Counted from the stretch's first letter, positions 24,734 through 35,855 are shown. The stretch is 64,000 nucleotides of DNA from Lytechinus pictus (GCF_037042905.1 NC_087252.1:14999201-15063200); one strand, 5' to 3'. Numbers and translations: made by a program. The notes: a model not told the origin generated them from the sequence alone.

Positions 24734-24999
24734 AATCGCATGAATGACTGAAACGCTACAGCAAAACAATATATAATAGAACCGTAACCAGACAATGGAC
24801 GCTAAATGGCGAGCTGTGATTGGCTGTCAAGCAAACAAGTTAGGCTTGGTACCAGCCATGAATTGAATATACTGCTGGTACCAAGCCTAACCTGTTTGCT
24901 TGACAGCAGTCAATCACAGCTCGCCATTTAGAGTCCATTGTCTGGTTACGGTTCTATTATACATTGTTTTGCTCTAGCGTTTTAGTCATTCATGCGATT
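24734..24999. repeat. Long near-perfect inverted repeat (hairpin), arms about 125 bp
   Basis: Left arm about 24734-24856 and right arm about 24873-24999 are almost exact reverse complements (for example CAAACAAGTTAGGCTTGGTA / TACCAAGCCTAACCTGTTTG), separated by about 16 nt. As RNA this would form a long duplex. Confidence 0.9.
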
Positions 25000-25153
25000 T
25001 TACTCCGATGAGTGCATGTCGAAAAGCTTCAGTATGTCCGTTTTGAAGGCTATTTTATTATTAGATTGTTATAACTGATATCTACTGTAAATGTAGGAGT
25101 AATACTAAAAATAATCTTCATTTTTTTTGGACAGCAAAGTAATCGATATTTAC

Positions 25154-25332
25154 CACTTGACGGGCACCTTCTGGCCGACTTCCTTTGCCCGATAGTAGTC
25201 CTTCTCGGTTCCAAAGATACGAGCGAGACCAAAGTCTGTGATCTTCACCTCATTCTCGCTAGCGACTAAGACATTCCTCGCCGCTAGATCTCTATGCACC
25301 ATCATCCTGACTTCATGAAGGTATTTCATGCC
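25154..25332 (-). CDS. JAK: JAK exon: JH1 catalytic and activation loops
   Basis: 179 nt. It encodes [20 protein letters not shown] (catalytic loop with the HRD aspartate), [11 protein letters not shown] (magnesium-binding DFG), EKDYYRAKE (the tandem tyrosines that JAKs autophosphorylate) and VPVKW. All catalytic residues are intact, so JH1 should be active. The P+1 loop reads VPVKW, like many receptor kinases, rather than the SPIFW of vertebrate JAKs. Acceptor ATTTCAG, donor GTAAATAT. Confidence 0.96.
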
Positions 25333-25365
25333 CTGAAATATACAAACAAAACAAATTACGTTACA

Positions 25366-25745
25366 TGGGCGATTCGATACGTGTCATACGGGACATTTGA
25401 CAACAATTTCTAGTTTCCTAGCCGAATGCTTGAGCAATAAAATATTCTTTTTTGTCAATGATAAAAGCTTTAGTTGGTAATCATGTGAAAAACTAATAAC
25501 CAACACAAAAATATTGATTATGGGTAAATTATAGGCGAAAATGTTGTGTCGTACGGGACGCAGAAATGTCCCGTACGACATGCGACATTTTAACCTCTTA
25601 TTCACCTATGGACGACATATTTTTGTTGGTTGTCAGTTTTTTTAATACTACCACAGAACAAATAGAAGTTCTTCGTTCGTTTGGACAGCAGGTTGAAAAA
25701 CGTTTTGAAAATGGCTGATTTTTCTAGCATGGAATCGCCTACATA
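25366..25745. repeat. Possible MITE with internal short hairpin
   Basis: TGGGCGATTC at the left and GGAATCGCC at the right are rough inverted ends. Inside, GTCGTACGGGAC (25548-25559) and GTCCCGTACGAC (25568-25579) form a perfect 12-bp stem with an 8-nt loop. ACGGGAC words recur. Lies 35 nt above a JAK acceptor. Confidence 0.45.
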
Positions 25746-25859
25746 GAATTGGTGCTAGGCGATATTTAACCCATTGCCAACTGGAACCGGGTTATATCTG
25801 TACAAAGTCTATGGGAATGACAGAATTCAGTATTCAACGGGTTAATATTATCGAAGCTA

Positions 25860-26175
25860 TGTATGTGATATTGAAAAAGTATAGAATATATGATAAAGGT
25901 ATCATGATTATGTTGATATATCGCAGTCTCATGATATGACCAAAATATTGTCGTTCATGAAAAGTTTATCATTCCTTACTGAACAAAGTGCTGTTCTGTT
26001 ATTGCTTTAATCCAACTTAGAATTTTGCAAGTTTGTACCCGAATGCCCACTTTTCATGGACAATCATTGATGAAAGCTTTACGTTCATTTAATTTCTCCC
26101 TTCCCTGTTCTCACGATATAATGGATTTTAACGCTAGGCCATATATCGTGCTAACGGCGACACTTCGCTGGCAAT
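25860..26175. repeat. Dispersed repeat family O, copy 1
   Basis: Matches 30330-31090 in blocks such as ATGCCCACTTTTCATGGACA and GCTGTTCTGT.ATTGCTTTAA, ending with GCTGGC.ATA. Function unknown; probably a mobile element. Confidence 0.55.
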
Positions 26176-26270
26176 ATAGTTTCTATAGCTCTGTGTAAGT
26201 TTTGCTCAAATCTGTGAGCAATTTATTTGTGTTCTGTTGTGAACAATACCAGAGTTTATCTTTAATCCTG

Positions 26271-26540
26271 GGGGCCGTCTTACAAGAGTTGCGACTGATC
26301 CGCTCAATCGCAACTATGGAAAGCCAGCAAAGTCAACATATGAAATGCATGTTTGTTCAAAATATTTTCTAGATATGAATGTACATCCATAAAGTCATTG
26401 ATTTCTTGACAATTTGGTGTGTTCTCTTTTGCTTACAAAGGGAATTTTGCAAATTCCTGTAGAAAAAATTATGACACAGATGGATTTCCATAGAGTTATA
26501 ATTGATTGGATCAATCGTAACTCTTTGTAAGATGGGGCCC
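26271..26540. mobile_element. Foldback MITE 'GATTGATCGGATCAATC' family, copy 3
   Basis: Same ends and core as the 15-kb copies. Its right edge (GGGGCCC) lies 18 nt from the JAK exon ending at 26559, so almost the whole start of that intron is transposon sequence. Confidence 0.75.
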
Positions 26541-26558
26541 AGATCGGCGTACATGTAC

Positions 26559-26698
26559 CTGGCATATTTGCTGTCCAAAGAGATAAAGCGTCTTATGACT
26601 AACTCTGTCCTGTCTCTCTTGAATGTACTTCTCAAGCGATCCCAACGGCAAGTATTCCATCACAAGAGATAAACAATTAGAATTATCAGAAGAGGAAT
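26559..26698 (-). CDS. JAK: JAK exon: JH1 hinge and helices D-E
   Basis: 140 nt. After a Ser/Asn-rich beta-4/5 loop it encodes LSLVMEYLPLGSLEKYI; MEYLPxGSL is a strong JAK JH1 hinge signature with Met at the gatekeeper position. LYLFGQQICQ is helix E. Acceptor TTTTTCAG, donor GTACATGT. Three degenerate copies of its 5' end and acceptor lie just upstream (26745-26966). Confidence 0.94.
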
Positions 26699-26744
26699 CT
26701 GAAAAATAAAACAAATAATCAACATGTTTTCAAACAACCTTTCT

Positions 26745-26966
26745 TCCATAAAAAGAACGATAATCAGAATTAGAAATCTATTAAAAAATAAAACAAATAA
26801 CATATTTAAAAAAAAACATGATTCCATTAAAGGAGATAAACAATTATAATTAGAAGAAGAATTTGAAAAATAATACAAATAATCAACATGTTTTCAAACA
26901 AACATACAACCATTATTTCATCGAAAGAGACAAAAAAATTACAACTAGCAGAAGAATCTGAAAATT
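26745..26966 (-). repeat. Three decayed copies of the 5' end of a JAK exon
   Basis: Segments at about 26745-26810, 26814-26895 and 26916-26966 resemble the acceptor and first 50 nt of the exon at 26559-26698: minus strand TTTTTCAAATTCTTCTTCTA, TTTCAGATTCTTCTGCTAG and AATAGATTTCTAATTCTGAT versus the true TTTTTCAGATTCCTCTTCTG. They continue with TTGTTTATCTC...ATGGAA equivalents. Confidence 0.75.
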
Positions 26967-27026
26967 ACAAAAAATGCAAGTATTGCATCATGATAGTTAG
27001 AAAGATAAATGTATGTTGGTTGGTTG

Positions 27027-27280
27027 CATGGATGGATGGATGGAAGGATGGATGGATGGATGGATGGAGATGGATGGATGGATGGATGGATAAAGATGGA
27101 TGGATGGATGGATGGATGGATGGAGATGGATGGATGGATGGATAAAGATGGATGGATGGAAGGATGGATGGATGGAAGGAAGGATGGATGGAGATGGATA
27201 GATGGATGGAAGGATGGATGGAGATGGATGGAAGGAAGGATGGAGATGGATGGACGGACGGACGGACGGACGGACGGACG

Positions 27281-27311
<31 letters not shown>

Positions 27312-27328
27312 AGATAGATAGATAGGCT
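27027..27328 (+). repeat. (ATGG)n / (ACGG)n / (ACAG)n compound microsatellite
   Basis: About 300 bp: ATGG units with AAGG and GAGATGG variants, then GACG, GACA and GATA runs. It forms open frames on both strands that are not genes. Located within the JH1 intron, about 45 nt from a donor. Confidence 0.95.
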
Positions 27329-27373
27329 TTATTCTCTTTTAACACAAAGTTGCTGTGTTTAGGAATGTCCTAC

Positions 27374-27557
27374 CATCACAGTATCCGATAACCTTGACAA
27401 TGTTTTTGTGGTCGCAGTAAGACAGAGCCCTTATTTCTTGGTGGAACTGTTCGGGTTTGCTCTCGCTCTTGATCAAGACCTTGACGGCGACCGTCTCGGC
27501 AGGCAGACACTGCTCAGCAGGCTTCAACACCGCTTTGAAAACCGTACCAAAGTTACC
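27374..27557 (-). CDS. JAK: JAK exon: JH1 N-lobe (glycine loop, VAVK, helix C)
   Basis: 184 nt. GNFGTVFKAVL finishes the GxGxxG loop; ETVAVKVLIK holds the catalytic lysine; FHQEIRALSYCDHKNIVKV holds the helix-C glutamate and the HxNIV motif usual in active tyrosine kinases. Acceptor CATACAG, donor GTAGGA. An ATGG-type microsatellite about 300 bp long ends some 45 nt below the donor. Confidence 0.95.
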
Positions 27558-27635
27558 CTGTATGCACAAACAACAACCAGTGAAAGGTATTAAAGAATCA
27601 AGGTGACTGTCACCCTTTTATTATAAATCGAGATC

Positions 27636-27813
27636 TGGGGCCCGCAACACAAAGATTAGTGATTAATCGCTAAATGAAATGGCCTATCAAAATCATCGCC
27701 GCATGCGCATTTTGCTCAGTAGAATGACTGGAACAACAATGAATGTTGGCGCTGCTGGCTTTCCATAGTTTTGATTGATTGGATCAATGGGAACTCTTTG
27801 AAAGACGGGGACC
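27636..27813. mobile_element. Foldback MITE 'GATTGATCGGATCAATC' family, diverged copy
   Basis: Left GGGGCCCGCAACACAAAG and right AACTCTTTGAAAGACGGGG, with GATTGATTGGATCAAT inside the right end. Core poorly matched to the other copies. Confidence 0.5.
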
Positions 27814-27814
27814 A

Positions 27815-27990
27815 GGTGGGTGTTTTATAAAGCTGTTCGTAAACTTACACACAACTTTACTATCGACTGGGACATGTTCTTTGGGGCCAAGGCAGCTACA
27901 TAGGGATATACTATGTAGCACGAGAAAAGGGTCACCAGTCGTGCGTAAAGTAACTCGTAAACTTACGAACAGCTTTATGAAACACCCACC
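27815..27990. mobile_element. Foldback MITE 'GGTGGGTGTTTCATAAAGC' family, copy 1
   Basis: GGTGGGTGTTTTATAAAGCT and AGCTTTATGAAACACCCACC are inverted ends; the centre holds CGACTGGGACATGTTC and ACCAGTCGTGCGTAAAG. Directly adjacent to the preceding element. Confidence 0.75.
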
Positions 27991-27992
27991 AG

Positions 27993-28235
27993 GTACATTA
28001 ACATAAGCTTATCTTTGTCAAATCATGAAACCTTAGCTGAAAACTGTCAACACTTATGATCACTAACAGAGAAAAGAGTGAATGTGGTACAGTGTATCAA
28101 TACTGCTTAAAAAAGTACCCAACATTTGATGGAATTTTGTGTTTATTTTGCTCATTTCTCAGCAATTGAACATTTTCTTCCAGAGCCATTTGGTACATTA
28201 ATATAAAAGACGTCATTTCAAGAACCTAAATCTTA
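27993..28235. repeat. Dispersed repeat family N, copy 2
   Basis: Shares GGTACATTAA..., TTTGCTCATTTCTCAGCAAT and TTTTCTTCCAGA with 50700-50900 and, more weakly, with 23110-23430. Confidence 0.45.
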
Positions 28236-28275
28236 ACCACCACTTCTGGCAGCCTTATATATTTGTTCAACATAC

Positions 28276-28350
28276 CTTTCCAAGTTGTCCTTCTCGTTTG
28301 AGCTCTCCGTTTTGTATCTTGTTTACTCCAATAAACCTCGTCTCTCCCTC
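28276..28350 (-). CDS. JAK: JAK exon: start of JH1 kinase domain
   Basis: A 75-nt microexon (25 residues), acceptor TTTTATAG and donor GTATGT, phase 0 at both ends. It encodes RFIGVNKIQNGELKREGQLG, beta-1 and the first half of the glycine loop; the loop is completed by GNFGTV in the next exon. It is separated from the linker exon by a 7.5-kb intron, the second largest in the window. Confidence 0.9.
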
Positions 28351-28689
28351 CTATAAAATATTCAAATAAAGAGCATTATGATAAAGCAATAGAATACAGA
28401 GTTTCAACATTACAATTTAAGGCATACATGTAATATGGACTTTGACGTAGAATAATAAATAAATATATAGGTGTACTCCAGGCTGAAAATCTCCAGGCTT
28501 ATAGATCTCTTTGTTTACTTTATTTACATATATTTGTAGTTATATATGCATTTCTGTATATCCAAAAGGAACTGTTGCTGCACATGAACGTCTCTATACG
28601 GTGTGTGCGCTCAATAAGACATCACTGTTATTATCAATATCATTACATCATTTCTGTGTTAATTACATAACATATACATTCAAGCCTCA

Positions 28690-29285
28690 AAGGCATACTC
28701 CAGGCTGAAAATTATATGATTTGAACAGATAGTGTGTAAAAATCAGACAAAAGACACAATGCAAATTTAATCAAAATCGACAAGGAACATTAAAGTAAAA
28801 TTTTTAGGTGTGCAATATTTTGGCGAAACAATTCGATGCATGTCTTCATGAATATGTAATGAGCCAGCTCATGATGTCATGTCCCCACTTATTCTGTTAT
28901 ATGTTATTATATGAAATTACATTTAGTTAAATTTTGACCACCAAGAATGAGAAAATTGGATTGCGTATAGATAAGCATTGCTGCAACTTCTTTTGAAACA
29001 AGGGAGACTAAGCATATATACATACATGTATGAAAATATGTTTATTATAATATCCTGTAATAATATAAGAAAAGTAGGAATATGGTATCATCAGCCCACC
29101 TACTAAATATCCATGACACCATGCATATGACTGTTATCAAAGAATATTGACTATATATATTTTAAAATTCAATAACTTCATAATTTGGTGTAAAATCTTA
29201 ATGAAATTTTCAGCATTTTGCCCGGTGAATTTTACTCTATGTATTATTTAGATACATTTATTTTCAGCTCTGAGAATCCCTGTAC
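28690..29285. repeat. Dispersed repeat family M, copy 1
   Basis: Begins GGCATACTCCAGGCTGAAAA and ends near TTTTCAGCTCTGAGAATCCC, a foldback layout; similar to 53873-54445. A partial start also lies at 28470. Confidence 0.5.
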
Positions 29286-29690
29286 TGACCACCTGTATAG
29301 AAAAACCACCTGTTTATTTATTCTCCAATAATAATCCACATTTAAATATGCTATCAATAGAATCAATCTGCAAAGACTTGCTGCTCAAAAGGAACCAATT
29401 TCACAGTCTCCCTTTGGGTCATCTTTCTAGATAGGTGCAATAATAATAATTAACAATAATAAAGCCAATATTTATATTATCATTATATTACAATATATTT
29501 TCCCAAATGGCCCAAAGCACTCGCAACTTCAATTTACCTAATACGTACAAAACCAAATACATAATGACATAAATATATAAACGAAGGCAGCTGCCTAAAA
29601 CAAAACAATTTTTAGGGACTACGTGAATGATTCAATTGTTAGGGAGTGTCTTAATGTGAGTTTGTTCCATTCCATTGAGAATGCAACAGT

Positions 29691-30118
29691 ATACAATTAT
29701 GCATGCAGGGCAAAATAATGAAAAATGTGCGAGAAGAGTTCATGGATATACCGCACCGAGGTCTGCAGGACCGAGTGCGGTATATCAATTTGGTGAGTCG
29801 AGCACAGAGTTCATTATTTAGGTCCTCTATGCACAGGAATACATGAATTGTTTGTTTTATACAACCCCCTCCTCCCCCATGTTATTGAGCTGCACTAAAT
29901 TCTATATTTGATCTAAATGCTAGATAATTCTAGATAATTCCAGACCTCGCACTATCCTGCACTCTGGAGTCAGAGTGCAGGATAGTACTTTTGGTATGAC
30001 GTCAGAGTGCAGGATAGTGCATTTTGGATGCAATAGTGCAATTCGCTGAATATCATGTGATCCGATTTGGACCAATCAGATTACAGAACATTCTTGGGAG
30101 TTGTATAATGAAGGTTCT
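29691..30118. mobile_element. Repeat family K, copy 1
   Basis: About 90 percent identical by eye to 35407-35838 (blocks ATACCGCACCGAGGTCTGCA, CAGAGTTCATTATTTAGGTC, CAGAGTGCAGGATAGT). Contains an inverted GCACTATCCTGCACTC / GAGTGCAGGATAGT pair. Non-coding. Confidence 0.75.
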
Positions 30119-30329
30119 ATCTCCTGTCTGTTTTCGTCATCATGAGATCATTCTCAGGGGAAAGCAGTAAATGTTTCATGATTTACTTACTTTTTTTTTT
30201 CAAAAATATATTTTTAAAAATGGATATCCAAACTTACAGAACATTGCACAAGTGACCCGACAGCATCGATGAGGCAAAGGTGCACTGACCGACTCGGCCC
30301 AGGCCTAATGATAATTGTTACATTTTTTT

Positions 30330-31090
30330 GTAAAGTACAAATCTACAGGCAAAGACGATACCTGTACATGGCAATATTTCGATATCATCAAAGTAATGCG
30401 ATACTGAAAAGCTATTGAATATTCAATAATGAATTTATTATTGCCTTGATACATCATGGTGCATGATATGAACAAAATATTGTTGTCTATTGTGAAAATG
30501 TTATCATTATTCATTGACCGAAACGCTGTTCTGTATTGCTTTAAAGGGGGAGTGAACTGTGTGTGGTCTCTCACTGACTGTGTGTTATAAATGCATAGTC
30601 TTAAAATATACGTTTTCAGATATCTACTAATACTACACGTTTTCAGATATCTACTAATACTACAGAGAATGAATTGACATATAATTGTACTTGTATAGAG
30701 AGACTAAAATGTTTTGAGAGGAAAAGTAATTGTTTTGCAACTTGGTAACATAATTATTGCGGTATAAATGTATTGAGTTGTTAATTAGCATGTTATCATG
30801 AAAGTGGGTCTATATTACTAGACTACACAAGCATTATGGGTCAGGAAACTGGCCAGGTATGAGTAGTTGAGGACTCGAGATGGCGCTATTGGTTCATATC
30901 TGCTTTAAACCAACCCAGAACTTTGTGTACTGGTATCCAAATGCCCACTTTTCATGGACAAGCTCTGATTAAAAACTTTCTTTCATTTCCCCCTGCCTTG
31001 CTCTCATGAAATTGCAGTTCATAATAAATTTCAGATCCGGCAATATATTGTGTTATCGGCAGTATTTTGCTGGCGATAATCGACTAATAT
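30330..31090. repeat. Dispersed repeat family O, copy 2, interrupted
   Basis: Both halves match 25860-26175, but an extra block at about 30545-30890 (AGGGGGAGTGAACTG ... GGTTCATATCTGC) splits it, suggesting a nested insertion. The inserted block includes a direct repeat ACGTTTTCAGATATCTACTA at about 30610 and 30637. Confidence 0.5.
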
Positions 31091-31477
31091 TGAAACCAAA
31101 TATCGACCAGCACTAACTTCTATTATTACATGAGTGAGTCATTTTTTTAGAGAAATGATATGAGGCCTTATTTTGTTTCTCTAATTGATGGACTCGTTAA
31201 AAATTACGTCACAGAGCAGGATTTGCATAACACCAAAGGAAATATTTCCCATATTCCCCTCCTTTCTCATTTCCCTATTGCATGTCTGTACTAAATCACA
31301 GGGAATATTATCCTTTTTTATTTCTGGTCCCACTCAAGCGTGCACAATCTGACATGCAACACGCGCAACAGCACATAACTTGTTAGTCTCTACAACAAAA
31401 CCTTTTTATTGATTCAGCATGCATTTAAAAATTTAAACTTTGCACTAATTGCACAAACAACATATGGGCATTTTCAC

Positions 31478-33406
31478 GGTAACTGACATTACACGGCACA
31501 ATGTTTTCACACCTTTCATTGTGTGTATCTCTAAAACAACAAATGATGGGAGTTTGCTTTTTATAGAGTTAATAAAGTGAACCTTGCTGTATAACCTGAT
31601 ACTAAGTTTTCCTATGTAACCACATTCTTTTACGCATCAGCAAGCAAACATGTGTCGGTAACTGACATTACGCAAAAGGACATGCAATTTCAGGGTGTTC
31701 ATTAAAATTGAAATATCTCATGTCCCTGAGTAGATAGAGTAATAATTTGAATATGTAAATATACCTCTGTTACTAGGTTAAGATGTGTCAAAATATTAAA
31801 CAATTCGTTTTTGTCTTTTGGGGGCTATGATAATTTTTCCACAACCATGCTGGTAACTGACATTACGGTAACTGACATTACACTTAATTTGCCATAGAGA
31901 TAACACATGGAAGTCAAATGTGTGGAATCATTGCATTGTATCTTCTGTGCAGAGCTTCACATGAAAGTGAGCTTGATGTGGAAGTATACCCGAGTTTCTA
32001 GGAACATTTCAATGAAAAAACTTTTTCTTTTTCTTAATTCCTTTCTTCATTACTTGTCGGTAACTGACAATACACATTAACATATACCAGTGCTATATGA
32101 TTTTCAAAGGCATAATTTTCTTGGTACTTATATGTAAGGCTTTTTAAAATCATAAAAGTTTCATAATACTTCACATTTTTAATTATCAAAAGATAAGAAA
32201 TGTATGTTTTACTTACTCGGGGGGAGTGGGGGGGGGGGTCATAGCAGCTACATGTTTTCCTATAGTAATTTAATATTGCATTTACTGTACACATGGATTT
32301 TTCTGACTATACACCCATAATATATTCATCAGTTTTATATTGACTTTTTAAACCTTTTCCTTCTCCAACCTCCCCCTCCCCTCAAAAAAGGCAAAATGAA
32401 TGAGGGTCTCCTCCCCTAGGCTACATGTACCCCTCCCCTGAATCTCATGCAGCCATGTAGTTTTATTGATTTCTATTCTGGTCAGTGCAAGCGGATTTCA
32501 ATTCTCTTCATAATTTGTTTAATCATTTTCTTTGCTAATTTCTTTTTTAAGCTGTCAACAAAAAATAAACTCCAGCTTCTAAACTGAAACTGAACTATTT
32601 GTAAATTAGAAAAAAAAAAAAAAACAGTTTTAGTAGATCCATGCAACATTGATCAGAACTGTCAAATTTCACTTTTCATCTATACTTGTAAACCAAAAAC
32701 AAAATTGTATCACACATCCACACTACTAACAGGTATAAAAACCAGGAATTTACTTTTAGTGAGGCAATGCTCAAAAGAATCCTAGAAACTAAAAAAGGGA
32801 CCCTGGAAATTCCCTTCATCACAATGTTAAGCTTAAAAAATGTTGCAGATTTAGGCAATAGGTTGGGAAAAGTACCCCCTACCCCCCCCCCCCCCCCCCC
32901 CGAAAACCAAACAAAAAATTGTCTGATACAATTAGGTACTTGGTAAGTGCATGTACAAAACAATTTCATAGTAATTTTTTTTTGCCTGATGGGAATGCAA
33001 CTTCCTTCATAATTTCATATAGTATTCCTTGTGAACTATACCTTTTAAAAGTCAATAGCAAGCTCCTTCTGGTGTGACTTTTAAAGTGAAAGACTTGAAT
33101 AACAAGTATACAATATTTCTTCACCATAAAATTGACCACATATTTGCATTTCAATATTGGTAACCAACGTTTTATCATGGTAACTGACATTACATCTCGG
33201 TAACTGACATTACATTTTCCACTTGGTAACTGACATTACATATATTTAATGGTACCCTATGGCTTCATTGTTAATTGGTAATCTTTAATTTTGGTGTAGA
33301 AGGGAGGGGTGTTACCTAGAGAGGAAATCTACCAAGTTTCATTTAATATATCCTCTTTTCCAGGAAATTAGAAAAAAAAGTTCATGTTTTCGGTAACTGA
33401 CATTAC
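31478..33406. repeat. Dispersed 15-bp motif GGTAACTGACATTAC, nine copies
   Basis: Exact copies start at 31478, 31657, 31852, 31867, 33179, 33199, 33225 and 33392; a one-mismatch copy starts at 32059. Flanks are only weakly alike (a TATACC...TACTAGG word recurs), with spacing near 180-195 bp in the first part. Lies in the 7.5-kb intron upstream of JH1. Function unknown. Confidence 0.9.
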
Positions 33407-34666
33407 ATACCATATCACATACTTCATCAATGTTTTTTTATCAGATGAATGAATTACTGGTGTTCCTTTCTGTGGGATTTTAAAAAGTGTTATAATAGCA
33501 AGCTAAATCACAGGCGAAAACATCATGATCAAACCTGTTCTTTAAAAATCTGTCAAAACAAAATGTGTATCAATATACTATTTTCAACACTAATTTGTAT
33601 CCATACTTTGGCAGCCATTTTGAAATAAAAAATGGCTGCCAGAGTCGGAAATTTTTTTGTCTCGGAAACTTCAGGTCTTGTTTTATTAAAAAACATAAAG
33701 CATTTGACATGAATATCAACTTGATTTTTTTGCCTCTGTGTCCATCTGTGGTGAAAATGCCCATATGCTATGTACTCATAGGTGTGAACAGGTAATGATA
33801 ACAATATTGACTGACCTTACTTTCAGGACGTACCACACTGCACTCGATTCATATTGCCCCCCCCCCCTGTAATATTTGGGCAATATGACTAGTTGAAGAA
33901 ATATATTTGCAGGGTGCGACATAAGCGCTGAAATAAGGGCATAAGGCAAGAAAAAGTTAAGAGTTGGGCAAGTGTTTTGAAGTAGAGACAAACCTACTTG
34001 CCCGAATCAGGCAAGCAAAATTCTCACTGTGACATGAAATTTTACCAAATTTCCCCATACTTCACACGCATAAACACAGAAGAGAGAGAGAAAAAAACGA
34101 AGTTAACAACCTCCCTCAATTCAAATTGCAAGACGGTTGGCGCCATTTTCTGTAATCTACACACAAAAACACACACACAGAGTCAGCATAGTAGCATACA
34201 TACATGTGGCTGGTGCGCCCAGCCTCCAGCCTGTGTGGCAGGCATGCTACTATCCCCGATCAAACTCAGAATCAAAGTGAACAAGCTCACATGAAAAATA
34301 GCTTTTCCAACAAAATAACCACAAGATCGGCGGGAAATTATTAATACTTATATGGATTCTCAGATTACTGATTTGGTGATGTGATCGGAGGAGCAAGTTA
34401 TTGACTTTTCATATTACTAGTTTCAGCTGTTGTTTGGAGTGTTGTTGTGATCGGTGTAGTGGGAAGAAAGATGAGTGCAAGTACACGATGCCGCGATGAT
34501 TCATTTGATTTTTAAGTTTGTCAGTGTTTCTCTGTGAAACTTTATTCATTTCTAAAACATTTATTTTTCCAACAATTTTAAAAATATATTTTAAACGAAT
34601 ATCAGCAAGATTTTTGTTAGATGATTGCATTTTTTGTTTTGTTTCAAATTTGAACTTTCTTCCTTT

Positions 34667-34896
<230 letters not shown>

Positions 34897-35132
34897 AAGA
34901 AAATTAATCAAATGGCGTATTGACACAAATTTCGGTCATAGGAGGTAAAATAACTTTAAAAAAAAACAATACTAAAAGGTACAATAGTTCACATTAAAGA
35001 GAGTAAAGGGGCAATGGTATATAACACCGTAGTACTTTCTTTTGAAGTGGTAAAACATTGTTTTGAAGGATTTTTTTAGGGCAAGTGAAATGTATTTTCG
35101 GGCAAGTATTTTCCAACTATTTAGAAACTATT

Positions 35133-35330
35133 GTGCTGCACTCAACCCAGGTGAGGTGAATGGGTACCTGGCAGGAATTTATTCCTTGAAATGCGTGTGC
35201 GCTGTAATCAAGCTACATGTACATGTACAGCTGGGGTAATAATATCCAAGTCCTTTGGAAGCGCATAGAGACATTATTCATAATTGTGATATGCGCTATA
35301 CAAGAACTGTGCATTATTATTATTATTTCT
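35133..35330 (+). mobile_element. SINE fragment (tail of the 51322 family)
   Basis: Contains GCACTCAACCCAGGTGAGGT and GAATGGGTACCTGGCAGGA, then a GCGCTATACAAGAAC tail with ATT repeats, matching the 3' part of the SINE at 51322. The tRNA-like head is missing. Confidence 0.7.
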
Positions 35331-35406
35331 TATTAGAAATTCACTTGCCCTTCTAAACAGTTATGTAGCACCCTGATATATTGCATCTCCCTTTAAGCCA
35401 GTCAGT

Positions 35407-35838
35407 ATACAAATAATGCACATAAGCACGTGCATGCAGGGCCAAATAATGAACGATGTGCAAGAAGAGCCAATGGATATACCGCACCGAGGTCTGCAGG
35501 ACCAAGTGCAGTATATCCATTTGGCAAGTCAAGCACAGAGTTCATTATTTAGGTCCTCTATGCACAAGAATGCGTGCATTGTTTGTTTTATACAACCCCC
35601 TCCTCCCCCATGTTATTGAGCTGCACTAAATTCTATATTTGATCTAAATTCTAGATAATTCTAGATAATTCCAGACCTCGCACTATCCTGCACTCGTCAG
35701 AGTGCAGGACAGTACTTTTGGTATGACGTCAGAGTGCAGGATAGTGCATTTTGGATGCAATTTCGTGCAATGCGCTGAATACCATGTGATCCGATGTGGA
35801 CCAATCAAATTACAGAACATTCTTGAGAGTTGTATAAT
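35407..35838. mobile_element. Repeat family K, copy 2
   Basis: Second copy of the 29691 repeat. It ends 18 nt before the JAK exon at 35856-36007, so it covers nearly all of the 5' start of that intron. Confidence 0.75.
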
Positions 35839-35855
35839 ATTATATAAATACTCAC

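Larger units (their letters stand above)
23682..25054. mobile_element. Element with 13-bp target duplication, inverted termini and internal hairpin
   Basis: Directly flanked by TTATTATTAGATT at 23669-23681 and 25055-25067. Ends carry a near-perfect inverted repeat of about 65 bp (AAAATAGCCTTCAAAACGGA ... mirrored at 24998-25054). The right third is a long hairpin (24734-24999). Inside are heat-shock-type promoter motifs, a TATA box and an AATAAA. The 13-bp duplication suggests target-primed retrotransposition, as in Penelope-like or other retroelements, rather than a DNA transposon. No reverse transcriptase is present. Confidence 0.7.

Noticed and set aside
31478..33406. CRISPR-like array
   Set aside because: Eukaryotic intron, spacing irregular (15 to over 1000 bp), repeat only 15 bp, no cas genes.
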